Positions 16,056 to 24,476 of a stretch of 32,660 nucleotides of DNA are shown here, piece by piece (the first letter of the stretch is position 1; every line of letters begins with the position of its first letter). Source of the DNA: Acinetobacter bereziniae LMG 1003 = CIP 70.12 (GTDB lineage: Bacteria > Pseudomonadota > Gammaproteobacteria > Pseudomonadales > Moraxellaceae); the NCBI RefSeq assembly GCF_000368925.1, contig NZ_KB849756.1:600759-633418 (forward strand), in the 5' to 3' direction. The notes below the pieces were generated by a model. The model saw nothing but the letters and a program-made list of their open reading frames with translations, was not told where the DNA came from and ran no database searches. The position numbers and the translations under genes were made by a program.

Positions 16056-17306
16056 TTAGCTCCACGCATGGCGTGGCAAGTGGATGTTATTTAAATAATA
16101 ATTACCAACCAAATTAAACTTCCAACGTACTGGGTCATGTAAAGTATGGGTACGTGCATTGCGCCAATGACGATCTAAATTCAACTCAGATAAAGTTGAA
16201 CGAGTACCAGATAACTCAAACAATTTATTGGATGCCAAAATTGCAATTTCAGTAGTTAGCACTTTAGCCTCGGCGACCAACAATGTCGCTTCATTGGCGT
16301 GCTCTTCTGAAGGTTGAGCAATTGCTAAATCAATTGCATCACCTGCCAAGTCTAAAACGGCTTCAGCCGCTCTTAATTTAATTTTTAATTCACCAATATT
16401 GGCGATGGTATAAGGATCATCGGATGCTTTTTCCAAACCAGAATCTACCCAAGGACGGGAATGCAATTTGACATATTGAATGGTTTCTTCAATCGCACCA
16501 CGTGCAATTCCTGCATCGACGGCAGCTTGAATAAACTGAGAAATTGCGCCAGCCACTGTTGGTTTTTCAAATGCTTTATAGATCGGCACAATATATTGGG
16601 CATCCACTTGTACTTGTTTCAATACCACTGTGCCACTTGCTGTGGTACGTTGTCCAAAACCGGACCAATCATTAATCACCTCTAATCCAGCTGTGGTTCG
16701 AGGTGTTAAAGCTACGACCGGCAAACCTTCTTCATTGACCGCAACTACAGGGACCCAATGCGCCAATAATGCACCCGTGGCAAAAAATTTTTGCCCATTG
16801 ATTTCATAGCCTTGAGCTGTTTGATGAATTCTCGTTTCCAAATCAGCAACTGTTTTGCTGCCTTTTTCTGAAAAGGCATTTCCTAAACGACGCCCTTTTA
16901 ATATCTCTCCAAAGAAAAACTTTTGCTGTTCTGGACTTGCATCCAAGCGTAAATGTTCAATGAATGCCCAATGGTTTTGTGCAATTTGCCCCAAGGATGG
17001 ATCAACACTTGAAATCGTTTTGACCACTTCTGCTAAAGTTCGATATTTGACTTCTGCTCCACCAAAAGCTTTAGGAATATTGATTCCCCACAAACCACTT
17101 TGTGAATACTGTTGTATTTCAGCAAGAGGGAGACGGCGCTCATAATCACGTTGTGAAGCTTCTTTGGCAAACTCTTTCGCCAAAGCTTGAGCCACTTGAA
17201 CAGCTTCTGCATCTGATTGAATCACATGCGCATCTTGGCTGAGCTCAAAAAAATGTAAAGGTACCGCCGTCTGCGAAGAAAATTTTTCTTGGTTTAAATC
17301 AGTCAT
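16056..17306 (-). CDS. sfnB: SfnB family sulfur acquisition oxidoreductase
   Basis: Flavoprotein of 416 residues with the acyl-CoA dehydrogenase fold. The N-terminal RRLPLAEIQQYSQSGLWGIN, then FGGAEVKYRTLAEVVKTIS and DPSLGQIAQNHWAFIEHLR, closely follow the SfnB pattern known from Pseudomonas dimethyl-sulfone use. The middle domain has NGQKFFATGALLAHWVPV and the C-terminus DRHWRNARTHTLHDP. SfnB is linked to sulfur acquisition from organosulfur compounds under sulfate limitation; its exact reaction is not settled. The ATG at 17306 is preferred: a GTG three codons earlier overlaps the likely ribosome site GAGAG. It pairs with the DszC-like gene 32 bases downstream. The two paralogues are diverged and not a recent duplication. 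Confidence 0.85.
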   Translation of the reverse strand: MTDLNQEKFSSQTAVPLHFFELSQDAHVIQSDAEAVQVAQALAKEFAKEASQRDYERRLPLAEIQQYSQSGLWGINIPKAFGGAEVKYRTLAEVVKTISSVDPSLGQIAQNHWAFIEHLRLDASPEQQKFFFGEILKGRRLGNAFSEKGSKTVADLETRIHQTAQGYEINGQKFFATGALLAHWVPVVAVNEEGLPVVALTPRTTAGLEVINDWSGFGQRTTASGTVVLKQVQVDAQYIVPIYKAFEKPTVAGAISQFIQAAVDAGIARGAIEETIQYVKLHSRPWVDSGLEKASDDPYTIANIGELKIKLRAAEAVLDLAGDAIDLAIAQPSEEHANEATLLVAEAKVLTTEIAILASNKLFELSGTRSTLSELNLDRHWRNARTHTLHDPVRWKFNLVGNYYLNNIHLPRHAWS

Positions 17307-17624
17307 TGTTGTCACTCTCTTAAAATAAGCATGACATTAAACTAGCATTATTTTTTTCAGTCATTTATATCAATAAATGCATTCAATATTCAAAATAAAA
17401 TCATAAATTTATCATTAAAATTCATAATCAATAAAATCACAAAATAATACCCACATAAAGTGGGCATTCTATTGAATTTATCATGTTTTATTTCTAAACG
17501 ATGCATAATGCTTATTATTTTACTAAATATTAAGCTTTAAATAAAACATTGAATACTTGCTTAAACCAGCACATTTATATATTTAATGAACAAATTTAAA
17601 AACCTTTAAACCTGATGAAAACAC
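17307..17624. other. AT-rich intergenic region between flavin monooxygenase and sfnB
   Basis: About 320 bases without a gene. It contains the hairpin at 17449-17469 and must contain the sfnB promoter, since that hairpin would stop read-through. No strong -35/-10 pair or CysB/Cbl-type site can be named by eye. Confidence 0.5.
17449..17469 (-). terminator. Terminator-like hairpin after the DszA-like gene
   Basis: On the minus strand TGCCCAC-TTTAT-GTGGGTA forms a 7-base stem followed by TTATTTTG. It lies about 155 bases past the DszA-like stop and 140 bases before sfnB, suggesting that the two units are transcribed separately. Confidence 0.55.
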
Positions 17625-19016
17625 TTAACTGGCTTGTGCAAATTTGTCTTTAATTCCTTTTCTGAATTGTGCACCACGATGGTTTTCGACCAGATATGCA
17701 CCCTGCCCAAATAACTTCTCTCTTAGCGTTCCAGTCCGATATTCAGTTTGATAGACCCCACGTCGTTGTAACTCGGGGACAATATACTCCACCACATCGA
17801 TAAAAGTTTGATGTGCCAAAATATAAGCCAGATTGAAACCATCTACGTCAGTTTCTTCAATCCAGTGTTGCAATTCATCAGCAACCGTTTGAGCTGAACC
17901 GACAATTACAGGACCATTTCCACCAACACTATTCCATTGTGCAATTTCTTCTATCGTCCATACACGATTAGGATCTGCATTAACATAAGCATCTAACATT
18001 GATTGAATAGCATTGGTTTCAATATATTCCACTTTATCTTTTGCTTGATATTGTGAGAAATCTACTCCAGACCAGCCTGAAACCAATGTTAGCGCCCCAT
18101 CATAACTTCCATAACTTTGATATTCTTTAAATTTATCCTGTGCTTTTTGATCGGTTTCATCAGTCACAATAGACAATAATGTATAAATTTTAACAGCATA
18201 AGGGTCTCGCCCTTCCTCACGCAATTTCTGACGAATGCTCTGAACAATTTTCTTTGCAGCAATTTTTGAAGGTGGTGCAATAAAAATACATTCCGCATTT
18301 TGACTGGCAAATTTTTGTCCACGAGATGAAGCCCCTGCTTGGTACAATACAGGCGTACGCTGTGGTGATGGTTCACAAATATGAATACCAGGTACTTTAA
18401 AATATTTACCTTCATGCAAAATCGGATGAACTTTGGTATGGTCTGCAAATTGACCAGCTTGTTTATCTCTTAAAACTGCTCCTTCTTCCCATGAGCCCTC
18501 CCAAAGCTTATACAGTACTTCTAAATATTCATCTGCAACGTCATAACGGTCATCGTGATTGAGTTGTGCGCTTAACCCCAGATTTTTAGAGCCACTTTCT
18601 AGATAAGAAGTGACAATATTCCAACCTACTCTCCCCTTAGTCAAATGATCCAAAGTACTGATTCTTCGCGCAAAGGGATAAGGGTGCTCAAATGAAATAG
18701 AGGTGGTGACGCCAAAACCTAAATGCTGTGTCACTGCTGCCATTGCTGGGACAATTTGTAGCGGATCATTTACAGGAACTTGTACTGCTCCTGTTAAAGC
18801 ATGCTCAGCACTTTGATGATATACATCATAAATTCCCAGCACATCTGCGATAAAAATCCCATCAAATAAGCCTTTTTCTAAAATCTTGGCGAGATCAGTC
18901 CAATATTCAATATCTTTGTATTCTGTAGAACGGTCTGATGGATGACGCCATAACCCCGGAGATTGATGTGCAATACAATTCATTTCAAAAGCATTGAAGC
19001 TAATTTGCTTAGTCAT
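17625..19016 (-). CDS. LLM-class flavin-dependent monooxygenase, NtaA/SnaA/DszA/DmoA family
   Basis: FMNH2-dependent monooxygenase of 463 residues with a bacterial luciferase-like TIM barrel. Family hallmarks: N-terminal FNAFEMNCIAHQSPGLWRHP, FDGIFIADVLG, ARRISTLDHLTKGRVGWNIVTSY, the NHDDRYDVADEYLEVLYKLWEGSW segment and SPQRTPVLYQAGASSRGQKFAS. Members cleave C-S or C-N bonds in compounds such as dimethyl sulfide, dibenzothiophene sulfone or nitrilotriacetate. With SfnB and a DszC-like protein next door, an organosulfur substrate is the best guess; the exact one cannot be told. The ribosome site is weak, but the N-terminus fits the family. The partner flavin reductase is not in the window. Confidence 0.9.
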   Translation of the reverse strand: MTKQISFNAFEMNCIAHQSPGLWRHPSDRSTEYKDIEYWTDLAKILEKGLFDGIFIADVLGIYDVYHQSAEHALTGAVQVPVNDPLQIVPAMAAVTQHLGFGVTTSISFEHPYPFARRISTLDHLTKGRVGWNIVTSYLESGSKNLGLSAQLNHDDRYDVADEYLEVLYKLWEGSWEEGAVLRDKQAGQFADHTKVHPILHEGKYFKVPGIHICEPSPQRTPVLYQAGASSRGQKFASQNAECIFIAPPSKIAAKKIVQSIRQKLREEGRDPYAVKIYTLLSIVTDETDQKAQDKFKEYQSYGSYDGALTLVSGWSGVDFSQYQAKDKVEYIETNAIQSMLDAYVNADPNRVWTIEEIAQWNSVGGNGPVIVGSAQTVADELQHWIEETDVDGFNLAYILAHQTFIDVVEYIVPELQRRGVYQTEYRTGTLREKLFGQGAYLVENHRGAQFRKGIKDKFAQAS

Positions 19017-19225
19017 TTCTATTCAACATCGGTATTCATATTATTTTTATCCTATGCCATTTATGTCTATTCTTTTATCTTAATATCTTCGATGATTATC
19101 ATGAAATTTTTTATATTATTTTATGGCTTATTTATATTGTTTTCTCACATCTTTTCATATTGCTGTGTTTAAAACAAAAATATATAACTTTGAGAGTAAT
19201 ACTGCAATTTACTCAGTATAAATAA

Positions 19226-20140
19226 TCAAGATGAAGTTTTGATTTTTTCAGCAAGTCTTCGACTGGCTTTAAAATCTTTATAGAAATATAAAAATAAACC
19301 ACAAATTAATACGGCTGCACCAACAAATACCGTTATTGTCAGTTTTTCATTATTCAACATTGCCCCCAAAAACATGGCGATCATGGGTGTCATGACCGTT
19401 GTTAAGGATAAAGTCGTTGCTTTAATATTTTGAACCAATTTGAAGTAACAGAACATCGCCAACAATGATGCCATCAACACCGTATAAATCAGGGCAAATA
19501 AAGATTTAGTTTCTGGGATATGTGTTGGGGCATGTTGCCAGATAAAAGGAATAAGACAGCTTGCTGCTAAGGTTGAAACAAGAATTGAACCTGTTGCTTG
19601 TGCCATGGGTAGCACATCGGCATTGACCTTTTTGACCCAAAAAATTGACAAAGCATAAGTAAATACACTCATCAACATCAACCCGATACCGATAGGATGT
19701 ACATGTTGACTTGCACTACCACTCATACAGATGATTGCCAAACCGCATACCGCGACCAGCATGCCTAACCATTGAATTCCGAGCAAGCGTTGACCAAAAC
19801 CAAAACGACCAATCAATCCCGCCATAATCGGTGCTAAACCAAACATTAACGCAATAATTCCTGAACTCAAATAACTGGTTGCTGCATAAGTAAAAATCTG
19901 CGAACCAATCAAACTGAATGATCCTGCAAGGTAACTATGCAAAGCAATTTTATTGAGCGGTAGTTTGACTTTGAGGATTAAAAGTAAAAGTAATGCAATC
20001 GGCAATGCGATAAAAAAACGCAATACCAACGCCCACATCATATGCAAATCAGCCACACTCCAAACAATCGCCAAAGGCGTGCTTGCCCAAATGAAGACCA
20101 ATAAAATATAGGTCGTCACTAGGTTAGATTTGGAAGGCAT
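19226..20140 (-). CDS. DMT superfamily transporter, EamA type
   Basis: Inner-membrane transporter of 304 residues with about ten hydrophobic helices arranged as two EamA repeats (first from about 8, second from about 150; IGIGLMLMSVFTYALSIFWVKK and TTLSLTTVMTPMIAMFLGAML). Such proteins usually export amino acids or metabolites; the substrate cannot be read here. The C-terminal tail is basic (FKASRRLAEKIK). AGGA lies 7 bases before the ATG. It follows the YaiI gene by about 100 bases on the same strand. Its position upstream of the DszA-like gene may be incidental, because 209 bases separate them. Confidence 0.9.
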   Translation of the reverse strand: MPSKSNLVTTYILLVFIWASTPLAIVWSVADLHMMWALVLRFFIALPIALLLLLILKVKLPLNKIALHSYLAGSFSLIGSQIFTYAATSYLSSGIIALMFGLAPIMAGLIGRFGFGQRLLGIQWLGMLVAVCGLAIICMSGSASQHVHPIGIGLMLMSVFTYALSIFWVKKVNADVLPMAQATGSILVSTLAASCLIPFIWQHAPTHIPETKSLFALIYTVLMASLLAMFCYFKLVQNIKATTLSLTTVMTPMIAMFLGAMLNNEKLTITVFVGAAVLICGLFLYFYKDFKASRRLAEKIKTSS

Positions 20141-20244
20141 AATTTGTCCTGTAAGTCATCAGTTCAATTCAATGGATTGTCGAGTTAGAGATGATAAGAT
20201 CAAACAATTATAAAAATTTAAAATAAAAAGCGAATGAAAATGGC

Positions 20245-20715
20245 TTAAATCGAAGTTTTCCGTTTCTGCTTTTGAATTGTTTGATCTAGGCTGCTCGAAA
20301 ATTCACGTTTATCACGTTCAGAAATTGGCGGCGGTCCACCTGTTTGTACACCTGCTCCACGCAAAGTATCCATGAAATCACGTAAATGCAGTCGAGCTTT
20401 TACATTGGCTGAGGTATACACCTCTCCACGTGGATGGATTGCAACACCCCCTTTCTCAATAACTTGAGCAGCCAAAGGAATATCTTGAGTAATCACAATA
20501 TCATGCTCACCCATACGCTCAACAATCTCTTGATCGGCTTGATCAGCACCAGACATCGCCTGAATTGAATTAATTCGAACCGAAGGCGTGATTCCAACAG
20601 GTTGATTGGCAACAAAAGTGACTTCGAGTTGGTAACGATCAGAAGCGCGTAAAATCACTTCACGAAGAATTTTAGGAAGTGCATCTGCATCGACCCAAAG
20701 TTTAAATGGCAGCAC
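20245..20715 (-). CDS. YaiI/UPF0178 (DUF188) family protein
   Basis: Conserved bacterial protein of 156 residues and unknown function. The N-terminal LWVDADALPKILREVILRA and central DIVITQDIPLAAQVIEKGG, then HPRGEVYTSANVKARLHLRDFMD, are the signature of the UPF0178 family, which has a PIN/NYN-like fold with conserved Asp residues; nuclease activity has been suggested for the fold but not shown. The first codon is GTG, close behind an AGAG ribosome site; no ATG fits the conserved N-terminus. The C-terminal tail is Lys/Gln-rich. Confidence 0.9.
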   Translation of the reverse strand: MLPFKLWVDADALPKILREVILRASDRYQLEVTFVANQPVGITPSVRINSIQAMSGADQADQEIVERMGEHDIVITQDIPLAAQVIEKGGVAIHPRGEVYTSANVKARLHLRDFMDTLRGAGVQTGGPPPISERDKREFSSSLDQTIQKQKRKTSI

Positions 20716-20979
20716 AAAATATCTCTAATCAAGATTTTCCAGTATTTTAGCAAAATGCTTATGACGTGTCCTATGCTTATTATTTTATTTGTTCATGCTA
20801 CCTCAATATCATATTAATCTTCACAAGAAGATTCTTATATTGTTCATTTAAAATACAACCCTAGCCATTCTTGTCGAAAATTCGCTTTAATCTTCTGGTT
20901 TTTCTTATGATTTTACATTTCGTGACTTGAAATTTATACATCATCCTCGATTTAATAGAATAAGAGAGGCATTTAATAC

Positions 20980-21915
20980 GTGAAAATGAACAATCAAAAC
21001 AGACCTGAAACAATTATCATCGAAGATCAAAATTTTGGTAGCCATGTCGAACATTGGAATCTTTTAACTGAGAATCCAACAACAGAAGTGCCCAAATGGT
21101 TAGGTCTTGCTTTAGATGCGCCTGTTATGCCGATGGGTCTATGTTCACAAGAGTGCGATATGGATGTATCAACTTGGCTGATTCAAGGTCCAAATGGCTC
21201 TGCTGTGCAATTATGCCAAGTCATCGATGTTGAAAATAATAAGCCTAAAGCCGTCAAAACCGCATTTCCTAGTTTTGAAAGCCCATATCAATTAAATGCT
21301 TCTATTGATCGTATTATCACCTGTAAAACCAATACTCAAGCAGTACTGAGTTTAAAAGTTGGAACTAACAGTGTGGTCTACGCCTTTGATAGTTTATACA
21401 GTGTCAACAGTCATCAATACCTACAAGATCAGCAATATAGAGTTCAATTAAATGCATGGGCATATGAACTAGAGAAAGTTTCTGATCATGAACAAATCAT
21501 TGTTGATGATCCTGCTTCAATCAAACATCATCGTGCATTGAATGATATTCTTTCACAAAACAATGGTGTTGCTCCAGAAAACTTGCAAGAGCAAATCGAT
21601 GCATGGGAACCCAAATCTGAGGACGATAAAGCTCCTGTAACCGTTGATTTTTCAAAAATGGTGGCATATCTGTACGGTGAAACACTCGGACAAGAAGATG
21701 AAGCATGGTTCCAAGGCAAAGTCGTTGGAAAGACCCAAATGCAGTTTATGCAACAAGATTACACACTTTACGATGTGACCTTGATTCTTGAAGAAAATCA
21801 ACCTGCGATTCTTGTTCGAATTGCAACCAAAGACCCTGCTTATAAAAATTTCGAAATTGGTCAATACATTCGTGGCAATATTTGGATTCAAGCCAATATT
21901 TATTCTGCTGCATAA
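20980..21915 (+). CDS. Uncharacterised acidic protein, 311 residues
   Basis: I do not recognise a family. The protein is soluble-looking and acidic, with no signal peptide or membrane helix. It reads like two beta-rich parts joined by a polar linker: residues about 1-165 (with MPMGLCSQECDMD and AVLSLKVGTNSVVYAFDSLYSVN) and about 215-311 (VTVDFSKMVAYLYGETLGQEDEAWFQG, ending YIRGNIWIQANIYSAA). The end resembles OB-like or single-strand-binding beta strands in rhythm, but this is weak. GAGAGG is about 10 bases before the GTG at 20980 and 16 before the ATG at 20986, so GTG is slightly favoured. It is a single transcription unit with its own terminator. Codon use looks ordinary for the window, arguing against recent transfer. 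Confidence 0.8.
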   Translation: MKMNNQNRPETIIIEDQNFGSHVEHWNLLTENPTTEVPKWLGLALDAPVMPMGLCSQECDMDVSTWLIQGPNGSAVQLCQVIDVENNKPKAVKTAFPSFESPYQLNASIDRIITCKTNTQAVLSLKVGTNSVVYAFDSLYSVNSHQYLQDQQYRVQLNAWAYELEKVSDHEQIIVDDPASIKHHRALNDILSQNNGVAPENLQEQIDAWEPKSEDDKAPVTVDFSKMVAYLYGETLGQEDEAWFQGKVVGKTQMQFMQQDYTLYDVTLILEENQPAILVRIATKDPAYKNFEIGQYIRGNIWIQANIYSAA

Positions 21916-21929
21916 ACTTGTATAGCATT

Positions 21930-21964
21930 AAAAAAGCATGATGAAGGTCCATCATGCTTTTTTA
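21930..21964 (+). terminator. Terminator after the 311-residue gene
   Basis: AGCATGATG (21935-21943) pairs with CATCATGCT (21950-21958) around AAGGTC, followed by TTTTTTA. A-runs precede the stem, so it could also work in the other direction. Confidence 0.9.
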
Positions 21965-22041
21965 TTACACGTTTTGTAACATTTTTGATATATTGAATTT
22001 TTGCTGTTAAATTTTTCTTGTTTTGAATTCAAAATAACGAC

Positions 22042-22050
22042 TTATCCACA
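22042..22050 (+). promoter_or_regulatory. DnaA-box-like site TTATCCACA
   Basis: Exact match to the high-affinity DnaA box consensus, in AT-rich DNA between AATTCAAAAT direct repeats. Confidence 0.5.
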
Positions 22051-22303
22051 ATTTAAATTCAAAATGAATTAATCTCCCCCAATTTGTTTGTTAATAAATT
22101 AAGCAATATAAGGAATTATTTTAATAATCAAATGATCCCTATGTTTCTCAAAGTAGAGATTTATGAATTTATAAATAAATTTAAAAACAAACATTTAGCC
22201 CTAAAAATTAATTTATTAAATATCATTGATTTGTGTATAGGCTAGGCTCGTTTAGCATGCATTTCTGCGTATTTTTTCCGATAAAATTTTGAAACAGCTA
22301 AAG

Positions 22304-22323
22304 TTATCCACAAACCATCCACA
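22304..22323 (+). promoter_or_regulatory. Tandem DnaA-box-like sites
   Basis: TTATCCACA (22304-22312) is followed after two bases by CCATCCACA (22315-22323), which matches the consensus at 7 of 9 positions in the same orientation. No dnaA, dnaN or parAB gene is nearby. Confidence 0.5.
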
Positions 22324-22483
22324 AAACCCATATTTTAAATTCATACTGTTTATATTTTTTTAGAGATAATAATTTCTCAAAAATTATAATAATTAGATTT
22401 AGCGCTTTATTTAACCAGTCAATTATGTTAAAAATACGACGAACCAGTAGGATTTAACAATAATTTAAAATCTAGGCTCAGTA

Positions 22484-22636
22484 ATGAAAATTATACCTGA
22501 ACAATCGACTAGTCTAATCAATCAAGTTAGTGGTTTTCACTTACGTTTGGATAAAGGAGCATGTTGCTTTTTTGTTCTGGGTATGTTTTTAGCTGCAATA
22601 TTGATCCATATATTAGGCATCTTTCCAACGACTTAA
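22484..22636 (+). CDS. Small single-pass membrane protein candidate, 50 residues
   Basis: ATG-initiated frame of 50 codons: polar N-terminus (MKIIPEQSTSLINQVSGF), a basic patch HLRLDKG, then one hydrophobic helix at about 25-46 (CCFFVLGMFLAAILIHILGIF) and a short PTT end. The positive patch before the helix suggests an N-in orientation. TAGG lies about 8 bases upstream of the start. A good terminator follows 25 bases after the stop, which supports a real transcript in this otherwise empty gap. No family is recognised. It could still be chance, because AT-rich DNA makes hydrophobic frames easily. Confidence 0.45.
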   Translation: MKIIPEQSTSLINQVSGFHLRLDKGACCFFVLGMFLAAILIHILGIFPTT

Positions 22637-22660
22637 TGCGCAACATGATCTATTTACATA

Positions 22661-22695
22661 AAAAATCCCTCTTGATGATGATCAGAGGGATTTTT
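22661..22695. terminator. Bidirectional terminator between small ORF and serC
   Basis: AAAAATCCCTCT (22661-22672) pairs with AGAGGGATTTTT (22684-22695) around an 11-base loop. T runs on both strands allow it to end the small plus-strand gene and the convergent serC. Confidence 0.88.
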
Positions 22696-22759
22696 ATTCG
22701 CTTTAATCTTCGCCCTTGCTTTCTCTAAAAGATGGCATGTTTTTATTCAGAACAGCCTA

Positions 22760-23839
22760 TTAGCCATTACGTTGAGCGAAATCATCCATAAAGTTGACTA
22801 ATGCCTGTACACCTTCTAAAGGTACAGCATTATAAATACTTGCACGCATTCCACCTACTGAACGGTGACCTGCAAGATTTAATAAATGATTTTCTTCTGC
22901 CTCTTTCAGGAACAATTTATCGAGTGCAGCATCAGCCAAGGTAAAAGGTACATTCATGATCGAACGGTTCTGAACTGCGATTGGATTGTTATAAAAATCG
23001 CTTGAATCAATATAACCATAAAGCAATTTAGATTTTTCAAGGTTGGTTTTATGCATTGCATCTACACCACCCTGTTCAAGCAACCACTCAAACACAAGAC
23101 CAGACAAATACCATGCATAGGTCGCAGGCGTATTGACCATAGAATCATTTTTAGCTTGTGCACCGTATTTCAGTAAACTTGGAATTTCAGGTTTTGCTTG
23201 ATCCAACAAGTCATCACGAACAATCACCAAAGTTAAACCAGCAGGACCAATATTTTTTTGCGCACCAGCATAAATCAAACCAAACTTTGAAACATCCAGT
23301 GGCGCAGATAAAATACTTGATGATAGATCTGAAACTAAAGGTTTATTGGTTTCAGGAATATTGGCAAATTGAATCCCACCAATCGTTTCATTGTCGGCAT
23401 AATGAACATAAGCAGCATCATCAGACAAATCCCATGTACTTTGCTCAGAGATGGCTAATTTCCCCTCAATTGTTGTACCCGCCTCAACAATATGAATATC
23501 ACCATAACGTTGCGCTTCTTGAGTAGCCTTTTCAGACCAAATCCCGGTATGGATATAATCGGCTTTTGAGTTTTTGCCCAATAAATTAAGTGGAATTGCA
23601 GAGAACTGAAGTGATGCGCCACCTTGTAAGAACAGTACTTTGTAGTTCTCAGGGATATTCATCAATTTACGTAAGTCTGCTTCTGCTTTTTCAGCGACAG
23701 CCACATAGTCTTTACTACGGTGGCTCATTTCCATGATGGATAAGCCTTTACCATGCCAATCCAATAACTCAGCTTGAGCTTTTTCTAAAACGGCAGTAGG
23801 TAATGCAGCAGGACCAGCACAGAAATTGTACGCGCGCAT
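22760..23839 (-). CDS. serC: Phosphoserine aminotransferase
   Basis: Cytoplasmic PLP enzyme that converts 3-phosphohydroxypyruvate and glutamate to phosphoserine; it also serves pyridoxal phosphate synthesis. The 359 residues start with YNFCAGPAALP, carry QGGASLQF, the PLP lysine K195 in GAQKNIGPAGLT, the TPATYAWY segment, and the C-terminal HRSVGGMRASIYNAVPLEGV with substrate-binding His/Arg residues. The length matches E. coli SerC (362). AAGGGA lies about 7 bases before the ATG. It is a single gene, ending at a shared terminator; pdxB or aroA, common neighbours elsewhere, are not here. Confidence 0.97.
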   Translation of the reverse strand: MRAYNFCAGPAALPTAVLEKAQAELLDWHGKGLSIMEMSHRSKDYVAVAEKAEADLRKLMNIPENYKVLFLQGGASLQFSAIPLNLLGKNSKADYIHTGIWSEKATQEAQRYGDIHIVEAGTTIEGKLAISEQSTWDLSDDAAYVHYADNETIGGIQFANIPETNKPLVSDLSSSILSAPLDVSKFGLIYAGAQKNIGPAGLTLVIVRDDLLDQAKPEIPSLLKYGAQAKNDSMVNTPATYAWYLSGLVFEWLLEQGGVDAMHKTNLEKSKLLYGYIDSSDFYNNPIAVQNRSIMNVPFTLADAALDKLFLKEAEENHLLNLAGHRSVGGMRASIYNAVPLEGVQALVNFMDDFAQRNG

Positions 23840-23984
23840 GATTTTTCCCTTTTATAAAGTGAAACGAATGAAATAGGCGCATTTAACCACAAATCGCCTT
23901 TTCTTGCAGTAGCTTTATCAGTCAATATTTCAATGTAATTGCATATTTAGAGCTAAGTTTTCAATAACAAAATTTGAATATTGT

Positions 23985-24476
23985 TTAAATTTTAGGGATC
24001 AAGTAGGTCACTGATTTATATTTTGGTTGTTGCGAACAATAGATTGGCGTTCCATTTAAAGATTCAGCGATACGACAGCTTGCATAGTTTTCAATTGCAA
24101 CAGGATAAATGAAAGCTTCAAAATTAAAATGTCTTGAAGCCCAATCGGCAATTGCTGTCACGGCTTCTTTTCCATAAGCAAAACCATGGCGATCTTCTCT
24201 AATCCAGATACCTAACTCAGGTCTAGGCTGCTTTGCTTGATGAAAACCAACCAAACCCAAAAATTCATCATTCAATTGATCTCGAATGACAAAAACCCAA
24301 TCTGACTCATCTTGAATGGTGATTAACCATGTCTGCCAAATATTTTCGAAAGCATTTCGATCTTGAGGTGGGTCCCAGGACATATACTTTGTCAATGTCG
24401 GCGTAATGCAGGCATAACACTCATCAGCGTCATCAGAAGTAAACGGTTTTAAACATAATCTTGTTGAACTGATCAT
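23985..24476 (-). CDS. GNAT family N-acetyltransferase
   Basis: Acetyl-CoA-dependent acetyltransferase of the RimJ/RimL-like (Acetyltransf_3) group, 163 residues. It begins MISSTRLCLKPFTSDDADE, the usual opening of the group, followed by the WVFVIRDQLNDEFLGLVGFHQ strands, ELGIWIREDRHGFAYGKEAVTAIADWA (acetyl-CoA binding loop, G-x-A-x-G-K/T form) and the IENYASCRIAESLN segment. The substrate is unknown. A frame 12 codons longer would start with TTG without a clear ribosome site, so the internal ATG at 24476 is chosen. The gene sits alone between serC and a non-coding stretch of about 390 bases. Confidence 0.88.
   Translation of the reverse strand: MISSTRLCLKPFTSDDADECYACITPTLTKYMSWDPPQDRNAFENIWQTWLITIQDESDWVFVIRDQLNDEFLGLVGFHQAKQPRPELGIWIREDRHGFAYGKEAVTAIADWASRHFNFEAFIYPVAIENYASCRIAESLNGTPIYCSQQPKYKSVTYLIPKI

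Larger units (their letters stand above)
21965..22483. other. AT-rich intergenic region with DnaA-box-like sites
   Basis: About 520 bases of mostly A and T with no long ORF. It holds two exact TTATCCACA sequences (22042-22050 and 22304-22312) and a CCATCCACA (22315-22323). The first is flanked by direct repeats AATTCAAAAT (22026-22035 and 22056-22065). A GC-richer island (22240-22275, GTATAGGCTAGGCTCG onward) breaks the AT background. The promoter of the small gene at 22484 should be here; none is convincing by eye. Confidence 0.6.

Noticed and set aside
20816..20833. AATCTTC-ACAA-GAAGATT inverted repeat upstream of the 311-residue gene
   Set aside because: Short arms in AT-rich DNA with no promoter nearby; could be chance.
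21965..22483. Chromosomal origin of replication
   Set aside because: DnaA-box-like sites are present, but there is no dnaA/dnaN context and only three boxes; reported as a cluster, not an origin.
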